A stretch of DNA of 64,000 nt from Siphlonurus alternatus (taxonomy: Eukaryota > Arthropoda > Insecta > Ephemeroptera > Siphlonuridae): the NCBI GenBank assembly GCA_949825025.1, contig OX463784.1, positions 9,741,431 to 9,805,430 on the forward strand, given 5' to 3'. The notes below the pieces were generated by a model. The model worked only from the letters and a program-made list of their open reading frames with translations. It did no database searches and had not been told where the DNA came from. This document shows positions 34,191 through 45,825 of the stretch, piece by piece (the first letter of the stretch is position 1; every line of letters starts with the position of its first letter). The translations under genes and the position numbers were made by a program.

Positions 34191-36250
34191 TAAAAAGAAC
34201 AATGTGGGATGAGGGACTCAATTTCAGAGAAGATTGCATAGTCGCTGTCACTGTACTGGAAAGTAGAAAGAGAATGAAAAAAGGAAGGAGAGAAGGAGAG
34301 GAAAAAACTCGAATAACTTTCCTTTTTTTTCATGTAACTTAGCTGCATATATGAGAATATATTTTCCTCTTTTTTTTTTTTTTTTTTTTTTGTCTTTCTT
34401 GCAATTTTTTTCCTCTCTCAAAATCTGAGACATTTATTTCTTTGTATATATGTGTGTAGCTTCCATAAAACTTTTTTTTCCATTTTATTATTATGAGGGT
34501 AGCGATGAATTTGTACGATTACCTCAAAATGATTGAAAGAAACTCATAAAAAAGATACGCAGGGTGATCAATTCTTTTTTTATTATTGCGATTTTTTTTA
34601 TTGCATTTTTTTTACACGACATAAAAATATATTTTCTAATTATATATTTGATATCGTGTCAATAAATGCTTCAAGTGAGTGCGCCTTGCGATGCTCATTT
34701 GTGTCGCTAAGGTTCATCTTGCACTTGAAAAATGAAGCAAAAATTTTTTTTCTTAACTTTTCTCGGTATAATAAAAATTCTAAATCTTGCATTATTCACT
34801 GCATTTTTCGATTTACTTTGGACTGGTGTTCCGTAATTGGAATTTTTCATAGCTGAATTGAAGCCTCTATAAGTAATAGTTAAAAATGACATTTTCTCCT
34901 TCAAAGATTTAATTTTGTTCAACTTTGTAAAATTTTATTATAGATACCCACTCATGGTTTTACGAATGCGCGTTACTTTACACATTATATCGCACACTAT
35001 AATTTAAAACATACCAAATCCCTTGTTTCTGCAATATTGAAATCCCAGCGTTTGGTGAGAAATTCTTACCTGTAACAGAGGAAAAATAAATTATTAGCAT
35101 TTAAACAATAATATATAATCAAAATATTGTATATCGTATCCAGTGAGACACTGGGTATTAAACAGGGAGTCAAATTCAATTAGGTTTCCATCGTATTTCT
35201 TGTTTCTTGTGAACATTTTTGAGCTCATATTTAGCTAGCTAGAGTGAGGTGTTTTCGTTACAAACTGGGCATCAATAACTGAGGAAAAAAAAACACATGT
35301 TAAATGTGCATGTACAGTTCTTAAAGTTATAAATTGGATTTCGATTTATGATTTCGAATTTTTAACTTTATGTACTATACAATATACTAATGCAGCAGAA
35401 AGATATATTAATATAATAAAATCATATTTATTGTAATTTCATTCTTATAGTCTTATCAAAATTGACTTCTTTCTTCATAAAAAATATATATAGTATAATA
35501 TACCATCTATTTTCACATACTTTCCCTTTTAAAAATTCGATTTTACCTTTTTTTTCTCCTCTTTTTTTTTCTCCCACAACACCTTTATTCACTCTCGTTT
35601 TTCTCTTACCTATTTTCCAATTTCCACCTTCTCTCTCTCTCTCCTTTTCTTTACACAAAAGGATACAAACACTTCTGCTATGCTAAAACTTCTTCATTTT
35701 AACTCCCTTGCTTCCCAATGGGAATATGCAGCAGAAAAAAAGAGAGAAGAGAGAGAGAGAGAGAAGCTTAATATAAACTCAGTAACATATTCCACAGGAG
35801 AATATAAAAAAACTTTCAACTGGATTCTATAACACCTTAATATACTAGATATACGTTTGATTGAATTTATAACAAAAAAAGAATTGTTTCTTATAAGTTT
35901 TATAGAATTCATTATAATATATATCAATAAATAAAATTTATTATGTCGGATCAATTCTCAAATGAGAAATTAGATATTGTTACTATAGTCATATGAATTT
36001 ATTTGTTAATTAATTGGGTTTTGTGCATTACTGCACAATGGAAGCACAATATGAAAAAAAAATAATAATGTAGTATTAATTTATAATTAATACATAACGT
36101 GTATAATTATTGTGCACACAAAATCAAGTCATCTGCATATAAAAGATTTTTTTTATTTTTTTTTTATAATCACTTGTTACATTTAATACTGTATAGTGAT
36201 CATTTGTTATGAAATAAATATTACCAATGAATAGACAACCTTTACATAGT
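34190..36250. other. AT-rich DNA with poly-T, CT and GA tracts; no gene seen
   Basis: Poly-T at about 34370-34391, C/T-rich 35520-35650 and a GA tract at 35748-35764. The ORFs of 61-107 codons here are low complexity or lack domains. Between 34533 and 34920 both strands are open for 70-107 codons, but no family motif is visible. Confidence 0.45.
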
Positions 36251-36254
36251 ATTT

Positions 36255-36420
36255 TTAATACATATTTGGATAGAAAACCTTGAGTTATGTTTAGTTATGT
36301 ACTGTACTGTAAATTTTTTCAATATTTTTAAACCCCATCAACTTTAAAATCATGCTTAAAATTGAAATATAATCAATTTTTAAAAACATAAATTGAGGTG
36401 CTTCATACAAATATAAAATG
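36255..36420. repeat. Family S relic
   Basis: TTGGATAGAAAACCTTGAGT, TTTTCAATATTTTTAAACCC and AACATAAATTGAGGTGC resemble the ends of the palindrome at 51500-52025 and the copy at 39940-40140 (GAATAGAGGACCTCGAGTTA). Confidence 0.45.
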
Positions 36421-36450
36421 TATATATCATATATGTGTTTGTTATTTTAT

Positions 36451-36585
36451 CACAAAAACGACTTTCAATAATTTTTTAAAAATAGTTTCTGGGCTCTAAA
36501 AAATCTGAAAAAAATCAGGGTTGCATAACTTTGCACCCTCTATCTATTTCTACAGTAAAAAAATTGAGGTCGATACTCCCCCATT
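36451..36585. mobile_element. Family A half copy
   Basis: Only the right arm is present: CACAAAAACGACTTTCAATA, TTTTTTAAAAATAGTTTCTG, GCATAACTTTGCACCCTC and the terminus TTGAGGTCGATACTCC with CCATT. The left arm and both CRE sites are missing, so it has been truncated at the core. Confidence 0.75.
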
Positions 36586-36982
36586 ATAAAATAATCAGAG
36601 ATGTAACTATTCATTCATTCATTTATGCGATAAAAAACTTTTAAGTTGTTAATTTTGACTTCAGGCAAAAGTATAATGACAGATAGTTTTAGTGCATGCA
36701 CCTTCATAATTGTGGAACCAAATTTTTAAAAAGAATATCCATCTTTCATAGAATCTTCTGAAAAAAAAACCAAAGTCTGACATGGACATCTCGTCGAAGG
36801 TGGAGCTTTAAATTTAAAAAAAAAAAAGAAAAATATTCACTCGAAGGAATTTCGTAGAACAGTCTTATGAAAAATATATAGCGACGTTCCTATTATATGA
36901 CCCCCGCTTTGACCAAAAAAAAAAAACGTTTAAATTTTTTTTAAACGAAGCCAGTTTCCTGTGAAAAAAGCAAGAATTAAAT

Positions 36983-37158
36983 GGTGGCGTCCCAAATGTC
37001 CATTCTCGCCTACTACCCTACCCTACCCTTCCCTACAATGGCGGCGAAATTTAGGGTGCATCATATGCACCCTACTTATATAGCGGCCATATTGGAGGGG
37101 AGGGGAAAGTTCATTTAGGGCCCCTACAGGGGACGAGAAAGTGATTTGGGACGCCACC
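36983..37158. mobile_element. GC-rich MITE-like element P
   Basis: Termini GGTGGCGTCCCAAAT and ATTTGGGACGCCACC are exact 15-bp inverted repeats. Inside are CTACCCTACCCTACCC-type repeats, TGGCGGCGAAATTTAGGG, the palindrome GGGTGCATCATATGCACCC and GCGGCCATATTGGAGGGGAG. It is clearly GC-richer than its surroundings. It encodes no protein, and only one copy was seen. Confidence 0.7.
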
Positions 37159-37164
37159 TTACTC

Positions 37165-38210
37165 TCATGGCAATTTTCTTGATTTTCTCTCTAAAAATTG
37201 GTTTCATAATAAAATTAATTTAAAAGTTGTTTAGTTAAAGCTCAAGTCATATAGAACTTCGCTATATGAGTAATTAAAGGTTTTATTAGTTATCACAGTG
37301 AATACATTGTCATGTGAACATTTCATTTTTATTCTTTATCCCCAGCAAAGAACCCAAAGGTACACATGAGCATGTCAATAGTAGGAGTGAGAGAAATGGA
37401 AGATGTCCTAAATTAGTAACAACAGAGTACAGAGCTATAGAGCCGCTATAGTTATAAATTTGGGTGAAATTCCCTCCCACCTCTCAGCACATCTTACCAC
37501 CACTCTTTACTAAATTCCTCTTGTTTTTGTATGTATCATGCCGATTTTAAAACAACCAGTAGAACCATATTCTATGTTTTTCATCTCTCTGTCTGTATAG
37601 TAGAACAGTTTGCTAGCATTCCTTGCATATGATCTCGATATGTTTTACATAATTATTTATTTTCATTAGTAAATTATTTTAATTCTTTTTATCATTTCAC
37701 TGAAAGTAAACATTACCTACAAAATATTACGATGCTTCAAATCCTTTAAATCATTGGCTTACAGCATCAGTAAAGTTAAAAAGTAGACGGAATATGACAG
37801 GCCAAGGAAAATGTCAAGTTCAGAAACAATCAAATTTAGCAAGTTAATGCAATAAACTAACGTAGTTTTTGATACTATACCTTCTTTATTAATAAATAGG
37901 GAGATTTAACATCATTTCAATACATTATTCGACGTTTTATTACTAAAAGTCGTATAAAAATAAAGGTAATACCGTCATCGCAGAACTTTTGCTTGAGAAA
38001 GTCATAATACAGCTGTTTTTTAAATCAATCGATTTTCAATTAAAATTTCGATTATTCGATCGATTGTGTGTTTTAGCGGTAAATATATGAAATATTCTTC
38101 ATACAGTAATGAAAATTTATTGCAAAATAGCCCGAATTTCTTTAATTTTATTCACATATGAACAAATTTCCATTAAATATGGAGTCACTCAAAATCCAGC
38201 ATGGCTGCCG
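37165..38210. other. AT-rich DNA, nothing recognised
   Basis: No gene or repeat recognised. 37380-37520 is somewhat less AT-rich but has no ORF or motif. Confidence 0.45.
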
Positions 38211-38227
38211 GCGTAATGAAATTCGCG

Positions 38228-38393
38228 GATCAAAGTTTGTTTACAATTTTGATCTGAGTTCAACTGAACTGAACTTCATATCTTTGGTGCAACCCGATCA
38301 AAAGTTGATCTGGATCAGCGCTTGAACCGAGATCAAGTATTGCTGAACTCGGATCAGTTAAACGGAGATCAAATTATTAGTGTTGGTGCAACC
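38228..38393. repeat. GATC-rich inverted repeat
   Basis: Eight GATC tetramers fall between 38228 and 38370 (38228, 38251, 38296, 38307, 38313, 38331, 38352, 38367). TTTTGATCTGAGTTCAACTG on the left pairs roughly with CAGTTAAACGGAGATCAAA on the right. TTGGTGCAACC occurs at 38284-38294 and again at 38383-38393. Probably a decayed foldback element. Confidence 0.5.
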
Positions 38394-38399
38394 GGGCCA

Positions 38400-39470
38400 A
38401 ATTTATAATGTGTCATATACGCAACACTTATTCTTATAATCACCATTCATCAAATGCCTTTGAAAATACACATAAATATGTTTAAAATAAATGGAGGCGA
38501 AAAATTTTATTTTGTACAGAAATTAGTGACGTACTACTAAAATGTACAGACAATGTAAATATTTAATTACATTATTTTCTTTTTATTTTTTCTCTACGAA
38601 GTTTGTAATTCTTTACCATATACAGAAACCTTTTTAAAGTTTATACATCATTTATAATCCTAACTCATGCTTTGGCATTAAAAGTTTTACTTTATAAAAA
38701 ATAAACTCTTAAAATATCCCTATGTACAATATACAACAGATGCCTTTTTTTTTTTAACTCCACTTTTTTTTATAATATATAAATCGTTGAAGTATTTACT
38801 CAGTTTTATAAATATTTACTTTTAAACTTATATACTTTAAGAGACCTACCAGTAAAAATAATGTTATACAATAAAGTCGTAATTCATTATATTTATCATA
38901 ACGTTAACAATGTTATACGACCATAATGACTAACACTTTGATGCAACTATAACAGCTGTTTGAGTATTCAAGCTGCAGTCTATATAATGCTACTTGAAAA
39001 CACCCCACTACAAACATTTAATGAGAAACGTTGATGCTGTACACACTTCTCAAGTGTTTGTACTTGTAAAAAGTAATGAGATTTTACTTGTTTTAATGAT
39101 ATAATATAATTTTGTATTAAAGTAAATAATATGGTTTCAATTTTTATCAAACATCAATACAATAAATATTTTAAGAAAATATAATTTTATGGTTTAATAT
39201 CAATAAATATATATATAATTTATTATTTTTATGAATATTATAATTATTCTTCCATTAAGAAATAAAATTATATGTTATAGATCAAATTTTTGTTACTTAT
39301 TTTAAATTAAACCCCCAATAAAATTGAAATATCGAAAAAGTATTATTTTTGTATTTATTTATTTACAATTCTCAGAATTTGTCAGTCAATATTTTATATT
39401 AAAAAATATCAATTATATTTTCAATTATATCTAGTACTAAGTTATTTAAATGGATATTAAATTTGTTCGT
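38400..39470. other. AT-rich DNA, nothing recognised
   Basis: No gene or repeat recognised. Confidence 0.5.
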
Positions 39471-39476
39471 TCGTAC

Positions 39477-39874
39477 AATGGACTGCCTACATGAATTTTT
39501 TTACTGCAGAAATGAATAGAGGGCACCAAATTATGCTATTCTGATTTTTTTCAGATTTTTTTTTGAAACTGAAAACAATGGACAACATACATGAAAAAAA
39601 ATTATTGCAGAAATGAATAGAGGGTACCAAATTATGCTACTCTGAATTTTTTCAGATTTTTTTGAGTCCCGGAACTATTTTTAAATAATAATTGAAAGTT
39701 CTGTAAGTTAAGTTTGCACCCCTGAATCCTTAATAAAAAGGATAGAGACTGGACGCCTATTGATGCCTCCAGGGGGCGTGGCCGCACTTTCAATACAAAT
39801 CTGAAAAAATTCAGAGTAGCATAATTTGGTGCCCTCATTTCTGCAGTAAAAAATTTTCATGTAGGTTGTCCATT
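39477..39874. mobile_element. Family B copy 2 with an adjacent truncated B end
   Basis: A complete but internally shortened B element spans 39577-39874, from AATGGACAACATACATG to TAGGTTGTCCATT, with the same core (AAAAGGATAGAGACTGGACG, GGGGGCGTGGCCGCAC). Part of its right arm is deleted after ACTTTCAATA. Directly upstream, 39477-39573 is a second left end (AATGGACTGCCTACATG, TGCAGAAATGAATAGAGGGC) cut off inside the arm, so two B units are joined head to tail. Confidence 0.8.
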
Positions 39875-39939
39875 GTTGTAAAATCATAAGTAAATTTCAT
39901 GATAATTTTAGGTTTAAGTAAATTTTAATTGCATATTTG

Positions 39940-40140
39940 AATAGAGGACCTCGAGTTATTTGCATATTGTCAATATTTTTTCAAAATTTTTAACCCTCTT
40001 ACATCCTCAAAGTCGAGGGGAAAGATGCTGTGAAGTCATAGTTTCTTATGATTAATTATTTGCATGACTATGACGTCACAGTTTTGTCCATTGAGATATC
40101 TATAAAATTGAATTTCATAAAGAAAATTTCCTAGATCCAA
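39940..40140. repeat. Family S copy 2
   Basis: TTGAATAGAGGACCTCGAGT, TCCTCAAAGTCGAGGGGAAA, GATGCTGTGAAGTCATAGTT and CATGACTATGACGTCACAG (CRE palindrome at 40071-40078) match the arms of the palindrome at 51500-52025. The central part is largely missing. Confidence 0.6.
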
Positions 40141-40493
40141 ATTATTGTGTACTATTTTATGTTGAACTAGACTTTATTTTGTTGTGATATAAAATATTCT
40201 TTAAATACCTTCATAAGTTTTTCTCAGCATGTTTGTTCATCCTGAGTCTTAAGTCTTAAAAAACATTTTACAACTTTCATTATCCACAGCTTAAAAACGG
40301 ATTATGAATCATTAAAAAATTATTTAAGTGATAATATGCTGCTATCTTACATATAAGTTTTTATTATTTTTTAACATATAAAATATTTTAGCAGGATTAT
40401 CCTTTGTGTTTATCGTTAAAAATCTGCTTAATTATTTTAAATGAAAATAAAAGCAGCGTTTGTAATTTTATATGGCAAAATTTTTGCTTTACC

Positions 40494-40872
40494 TTAAGGT
40501 AGAGATAATACAGATCAGCTGGCCCAATGCTAAAAAAATCCCATTCATAAAAATTATGATTATGAAAAAAATTTAAATTGTTCTCCTCTACATCCCCTAT
40601 CAGTAGGTAAAATATCAGGTATACAAAAACGAGCTAGTTTTCGAGTTATTAATTTTTAAAGTTGACCAATTTAACATGGAAGTTTCATTTCTCCATGTTA
40701 AATTAGTCAACTTTAAAAATTAATAACTCGAAAACTAGCTCGTTTTTGTATACCTGATATTTTACCTACTGATAGGGGATGTAGAGGAGAACATTTTAAA
40801 TTTTTTTCATAATTTTTATGAATGGGATTTTTTTAGCATTGGGCCAGCTGATCCGTATTATCTCTACCTTAA
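40494..40872. mobile_element. Palindromic element, family C copy 1 (TTAA ends)
   Basis: 379 bp, almost a perfect palindrome from TTAAGGTAGAGATAATAC to its complement ending CTACCTTAA. Conserved arm blocks: GTTCTCCTCTACATCCCCTA, TATCAGTAGGTAAAATATCA, GGTATACAAAAACGAGCTAG, and an apex around TTTAACATGG. The terminal TTAA on both sides fits the TTAA target duplication used by piggyBac and Sola-type transposons. Four copies are in the window. No ORF. Confidence 0.85.
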
Positions 40873-40874
40873 TT

Positions 40875-42505
40875 AATTTGAAATCTTTTAGATAGACAAA
40901 GAGAAGTTATGACAATATTCTTCAAAAGAAACACTAAGAAACATGTTATTAAAAATTTATGTATAATAGTTTAAAGCACGTCTTTTATAGTTAAACAATT
41001 TTATTATAAAATATATAATTTAAAATAAAAATTATATTTTGAACTTGGAAAAATTATTAATTAGATAATAATAATTTACACTTCGGGATTGCTGGAATGT
41101 TGGCTTAAATTTTGTGTCATCAGGTTTAATGTTCAAATCTCGTAAATTTAATTGAGTTTATACCTCATAATTTATAGCTTAAATTTATCCGTACAGTACT
41201 ACAAAGCAATAATTAAAAACAAGAATAACTACTATATTTTCTCGAGTTGCGCTTTACACCTACTGCAGTTAAAAAATATGTGAATGATCAGCTAATTTAT
41301 TTTTGCTTTTTTAAACCAGAGTTACACAAATATATTATACAAAGAAATGGTGACCGAAAAATCAATTTTACTTTTTGAAATTATGGGCATTAAAATTTTA
41401 ATTCATATTATTTTATGAGAAAATATTGAAATATATTTAACAGCAAAAATATTATGAATATTACTTAAAGACTCCATTTTCATAAATATTATTCATTTTT
41501 ATAATTGAATAAGGCATTTAAATATACTACTCAAGTTCGTGTTATATGAAAAATAAAAGTACAAAGTTATAAAAAGTTGAATAAGTGTGAGATTCGAACT
41601 TACATTTTCTTTTTGCAATCAAAAGCTTAGTACAATAGAGCAAACATTAAAAGTATAGGAATAGGAATCCAAAACTTGTTTTTTTCTATGGCATGTCACA
41701 CAAACTGGCAATTCAATGAACCTTTCTGCCCGTATGTTCCTGCTAGAAAACATTACCATGGTTGCAAACTTTTCCTCGATATTATATATGAGAAAAGAAG
41801 GAGGGAAAAAATATCCGTTTTTCAAATGCGGTAGGTTGATGCAATCACGTTATTCAGGGAAATAGAGTTCACCAAAGTTCTTAGATATATGCGAAGGTAA
41901 CCTAGAACATTGAAATAGATAGAAAAACTTTGAAAAACTGGTGTAAGTTTAAATTGTGTCAAAATTATTATTTTTAAGTGCATAGTTATCTGGTATTTGA
42001 TTATGAAAAAGGTTAATTTTTTAATGCTGTAATTTTTTTAACAATTCAGATTTGGGATTTTTACCAACATATAATGTTAAAACTCCCTTATTATTAGTTA
42101 GAAATACCATACCAGAATTGCTTGCGAATTAAAAAATAATTATTTAATAAAAATATTTGAAAATTTTTATTTATTAAATTAAAATTTTATTTTAACTTTG
42201 ATTTTATTTATTACATAAATATAAGTGTTGTAATTTACATTTTACAAGCAATAATATAATAAAATTTTTAATAATAACTTATCGTTATACGCTTATCGTT
42301 TAAACTTGCAAAAATGCAAAATTCTGCTTTGGTTATTGTTCTATTTAAAGCGCAGTGAAAAGGGAGAGTAAAATCAAGTACATTTAAATTGAACTCCCTG
42401 GGATTATTATAAAAGTAATAGCAACATAGAGCCATGACTCGCACACATAAATTCACTGTTAGTTGTGTTACATTTGAATTCCTTTCAAATTTTCATGACA
42501 CCTCC
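40875..42505. other. AT-rich DNA, nothing recognised
   Basis: No credible gene. The 62-68 codon minus-strand ORFs at 41619-41825 and 42268-42456 have no recognised domain. Confidence 0.45.
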
Positions 42506-42509
42506 TGAA

Positions 42510-42770
42510 TTTAACTAGAGGCTTCAAAAATTAAACTGTTTTTGAGGCGTTTTAACTATCCCATTCAAATCTTAAAATAAGAAATTGCTATTTTGTTTTT
42601 ATCACAAATTTTTAGACGAAAATAAATTTTTGGTTCAAAATAGAAAACTCGTATCGCTTAAATGGGAGAGTATATCCATAATATGTACATTAATAGTTAC
42701 TGAAATCAAATCAAATTTATAACATGGAGAAAACAACAATTGTCTTGCCGATGGACATTTGAAGCTTTTA
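42510..42770. repeat. Family S relic
   Basis: AGAGGCTTCAAAAATTAAAC, AACTATCCCATTCAAATC, TTACTGAAATCAAATCAAAT, TAACATGGAGAAAAC and GATGGACATTTGAAGC follow the order of internal S blocks at 51615-51890 (GAGGCTTCAAG, CCGTCCCATCTAAACC, TTACTGAGAAAAAATTCAAA, TAACATGGAGGC, GAGAACACTTGAAACC). Confidence 0.5.
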
Positions 42771-42875
42771 ATTCTGGACCCTGCCTGGATGTGTCATTGT
42801 CAAAATCATATCCCTCCCTCCCCCTCTACGAACCTCTATAATGGTCCACGCTTGAATGTTTCGCTGCCGAAACTA

Positions 42876-43042
42876 AAGCCCATATTACACGATACAATTT
42901 ACAATAATTTTCAATTATTGTATACAATTTTTCCTTGCAAGAAAATTTCCTCTCCATACAAACAAATGGAGATTAAGTTTTCTTGTAAGGAAAAATTGTA
43001 TACAATAATAAAAAAAATTGTATCGTGATGCAATATAGGCGT
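42876..43042. mobile_element. Palindromic element, family G copy 2
   Basis: Termini AAGCCCATATTACACGATAC and the complementary end ATGCAATATAGGCGTT. Arms contain ATTGTATACAATTTTTCC and CTTGCAAGAAAATTTCC. Same family as 24529-24674. Confidence 0.75.
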
Positions 43043-43044
43043 TA

Positions 43045-43825
43045 CACATCTCTAAGCTCTGCTTCAAAATTATTCGTTGCTTATTTGCTTTGTTTATAGG
43101 ACAGACAAGTCCAGCAGGTTTTGGACATTAATTATTACACCCTAAAAATAAATAAAATACGAAATTCATTTAATCCATCACACATACAGTACAAATATAA
43201 GCTAATACGTGAAACAAAATATAATAATAATAATATCTGCTAAATTCAACTTATTAATAAATTTTAGTCATATTGATTAATTATTTGAAAATTAATTACT
43301 ATGATATTATACTACTTCTATAACATAGAGAAATAACCTTAACTTAATATTAATCTGTTTAGAGGTTAAAATGTCATATGATGATTCCTGCAGAAGTACC
43401 TTTATTTTGATCCTTCCTTGCTGCTTTCAGCAAGTTAGATGGAGCGGTAGTCGATGTGACAGCATCAATTCTTGTAAGAAAGGTTTTTGTCCCTCAGGAC
43501 TAAACTAAAGTTCAACATACTTGCTCACTACGTATCATCCACTAGAATGATGATTTACACTTTATCTTTTAGTTATAGCAGTGGTTGTAGGTAATTTTTT
43601 TCTTTTATATTCCTATATAATATTTTATATTTTAAATTTAATGTCTTGGACAAGACATTGTAAAAGTTTCAATAAGTGTGCTTTAAGTAGTATATTACAT
43701 TAAATTATTGTATATATGTGGTACATGGTTTACTGCATGAATGTCTCCAACACCTTACAGCTTTTAATTAAAATAATTAAATCTTCACAATTGGGTGTGT
43801 TTTATTTATAATTATATTTTTTTAA
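43045..43825. other. AT-rich DNA, nothing recognised
   Basis: 43430-43560 is a little less AT-rich (GATGGAGCGGTAGTCGATGT) but has no assignable feature. Confidence 0.45.
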
Positions 43826-43828
43826 TAT

Positions 43829-44160
43829 AATGGACAACATACATGAAAAAATTTTATTGCAGAAATGAATAAATGGTACGAAATTATGCTACTCTGAATT
43901 TTTTTAGATTTTTTTGAAACCCGGAACTATTTTTAAATAATTATTGAAAGTCCTGTGATTTCAGTTGGCACCCCTGCAGCCTTAATAAAAAGGATAGAGA
44001 CTGGACGCCTATTGACGCCTCCAGGGGGCGTGGCCGCACTTTCAATAATTATTTAAAAATAGTTCTGGGTTTCAAAAAAATGTAAAAGAATTCAGAGTGG
44101 CATAATTTGGTACCCTCTATTCATTTCTGCAATAAAAAAATTTCATGTATGTTGTCTATT
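43829..44160. mobile_element. Palindromic MITE, family B copy 3
   Basis: 332 bp, termini AATGGACAACATACATGAA and TTCATGTATGTTGTCTATT. Near-identical in length, arms and core to 32852-33184, including GGGGGCGTGGCCGCAC. The similarity between copies suggests fairly recent amplification. Confidence 0.86.
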
Positions 44161-44498
44161 ATTGAAATTTGTCAGTTTATAAGAAAAAAATACTATCAAT
44201 AATTACAATCATATCAAATTTAAGTTTATTATATTATTTTCGACAAATAATAACACAAATTACACAATATTTAATTTTATTTTAAAAATAAATTTTATTA
44301 AAATATTAACAAAACTATTTGAATAATTTACTACAAAATTCATCAAATAGTAATATGATGAATTTCTATCTTGAATTACACACTTATATTTGTGAGTGAT
44401 GACAAAAGATTTGTGACACAGGTAGTAGATGGATCGTCGAAGAGGTGAGTGCATCGGCAAACATAGCATCGATAGAAAATACCTCAAACTTTTACCAA

Positions 44499-44502
44499 TC
44501 TC

Positions 44503-44580
<78 letters not shown>

Positions 44581-44680
44581 TGTCTCTCTCTCTCTGTCTC
44601 TCTCTGTCTCTCTCTCTCTCTGTCTCTCTCTCTGTCTCTCTCTGTCTCTCTCTCTCTCTCTCTGTCTCTCTCTGTCTCTG

Positions 44681-44765
<85 letters not shown>
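44499..44765. repeat. (CT)n microsatellite with TG interruptions
   Basis: 267 bp of CT dinucleotides punctuated by TGTC units at intervals of about 6-14 bp in the middle (44568-44705), with pure CT at both ends. The interruption spacing suggests a higher-order repeat inside the array. The long Ser/Leu or Arg/Glu ORFs here are artefacts. Confidence 0.96.
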
Positions 44766-44766
<1 letters not shown>

Positions 44767-44769
44767 ACA

Positions 44770-45325
44770 TATTCCATTCAGGTGAATAAACATACAGCTA
44801 GATTTTTAGATATATTCAAGAAAAAGTTACCACATTGAATTTATTTTTACTTTTTTTTTTTCTTTTAACTTTTTAACCAGTTTAAAACTTTTTTTTTTTT
44901 TTTAAATTCCCAATGATTGAGATAGAATGATCATTACTTTTTTTTTTATCATTGTAAAAACATAGAAGATGAAATGCCAATATTCATTTTATATTCTTTC
45001 TAACTTTAAATTGACATTAAGCTTTATCCACAAAGGAAATAGTTTCCTAACAAATTTATAATAAAAATTTCATGGAATTGTTATATAGTATAATGCTTCA
45101 ATAATATAATAATGGAAATTTTATATTTGTATGGCCTCAAATAAGTAGTAATGGAGTACTCTATATATGAATAACTGAGATTTTAAGCATTATATAACTA
45201 TGCTATGATACATTTATATTCTTAACTACATAGACCCAAATTTGGCACTATATATATATATAGTTTTTAATATAGAATGCAATAAATTTTAACTCTAACC
45301 ATTCATTGGATTCATCCAGAATGGG
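44770..45325. other. AT-rich DNA with poly-T tracts
   Basis: Several T runs (about 44850-44860, 44889-44903, 44938-44948). Nothing else recognised. Confidence 0.5.
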
Positions 45326-45329
45326 GCGG

Positions 45330-45694
45330 TCATGTATAAAATCCATCTCGACATAGATATCACTGAGGGAACCGTGGAGACTCCAGTTCGAATGGACAGT
45401 TTTTTATCAACAGACCATCAGCTGGGACTGTTCAAATGCCATAAATTTACAATTAGCTTAAAGTTACTTAAGTCTTAAGCATAGGAAACACATGTTAATT
45501 TCTTGCGTAACTTTACAAAAATTCTTAATTGACGGTATTTGAACATTCCCCTGAAATATACAGGTGCAAAGTGAGAGGTCACATATAGCGGAAAACATTA
45601 TAATATGATTTAATCTTGAAAAAGGGTGATTTGTGTTGAAAATCACCACCCATCCAACTGTTAACCACGCTCAGCGTCGCTTCACTTTGGTAAC
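45330..45694 (-). mobile_element. 5S-derived SINE relic, copy 5
   Basis: Near the right end, CACCCATCCAACTGTTAACC and CAGCGTCGCTTCACTTTGGT are the complements of box C (TTGGATGGGTG) and the box A region. Near 45361-45400, CACTGAGGGAACCGTGGAGA then CTCCAGTTCGAATGG is the central domain in the minus orientation, as at 20300. The sequence between is diverged and probably carries other debris. It abuts palindrome L. Confidence 0.6.
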
Positions 45695-45697
45695 CTG

Positions 45698-45825
45698 GGG
45701 GGTCTTCAAATAACACAAATTACAACAATCCTAAAATTAAGACTGTCTTAGCGTATTCTTTATTGTTGCGCTAAGACAGTCTTAGGCTAAGTTTAGACTA
45801 TAAGTGGTGTTATTTGAAGACCCCC
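45698..45825. mobile_element. Palindromic MITE, family L
   Basis: Termini GGGGGTCTTCAAATAACAC and GTGTTATTTGAAGACCCCC are exact inverted repeats. An inner pair, AGACTGTCTTAGCG and CGCTAAGACAGTCTTA, forms the apex stem. Taking five G as the end leaves a 3-bp direct repeat CTG on each side (45695-45697 and 45826-45828), which would suit a PIF/Harbinger-like element. It is inserted at the edge of a 5S SINE relic. Confidence 0.72.

Noticed and set aside
34010..34348. ORFs of 104 and 112 codons around a GA tract
   Set aside because: Same cause: the GA array removes stop codons. The flanks are not domain-like.
44429..44789. ORFs of 92-114 codons on both strands (Ser/Leu and Arg/Glu repeats)
   Set aside because: They are translations of the CT/GA microsatellite in every frame, with no non-repetitive domain.
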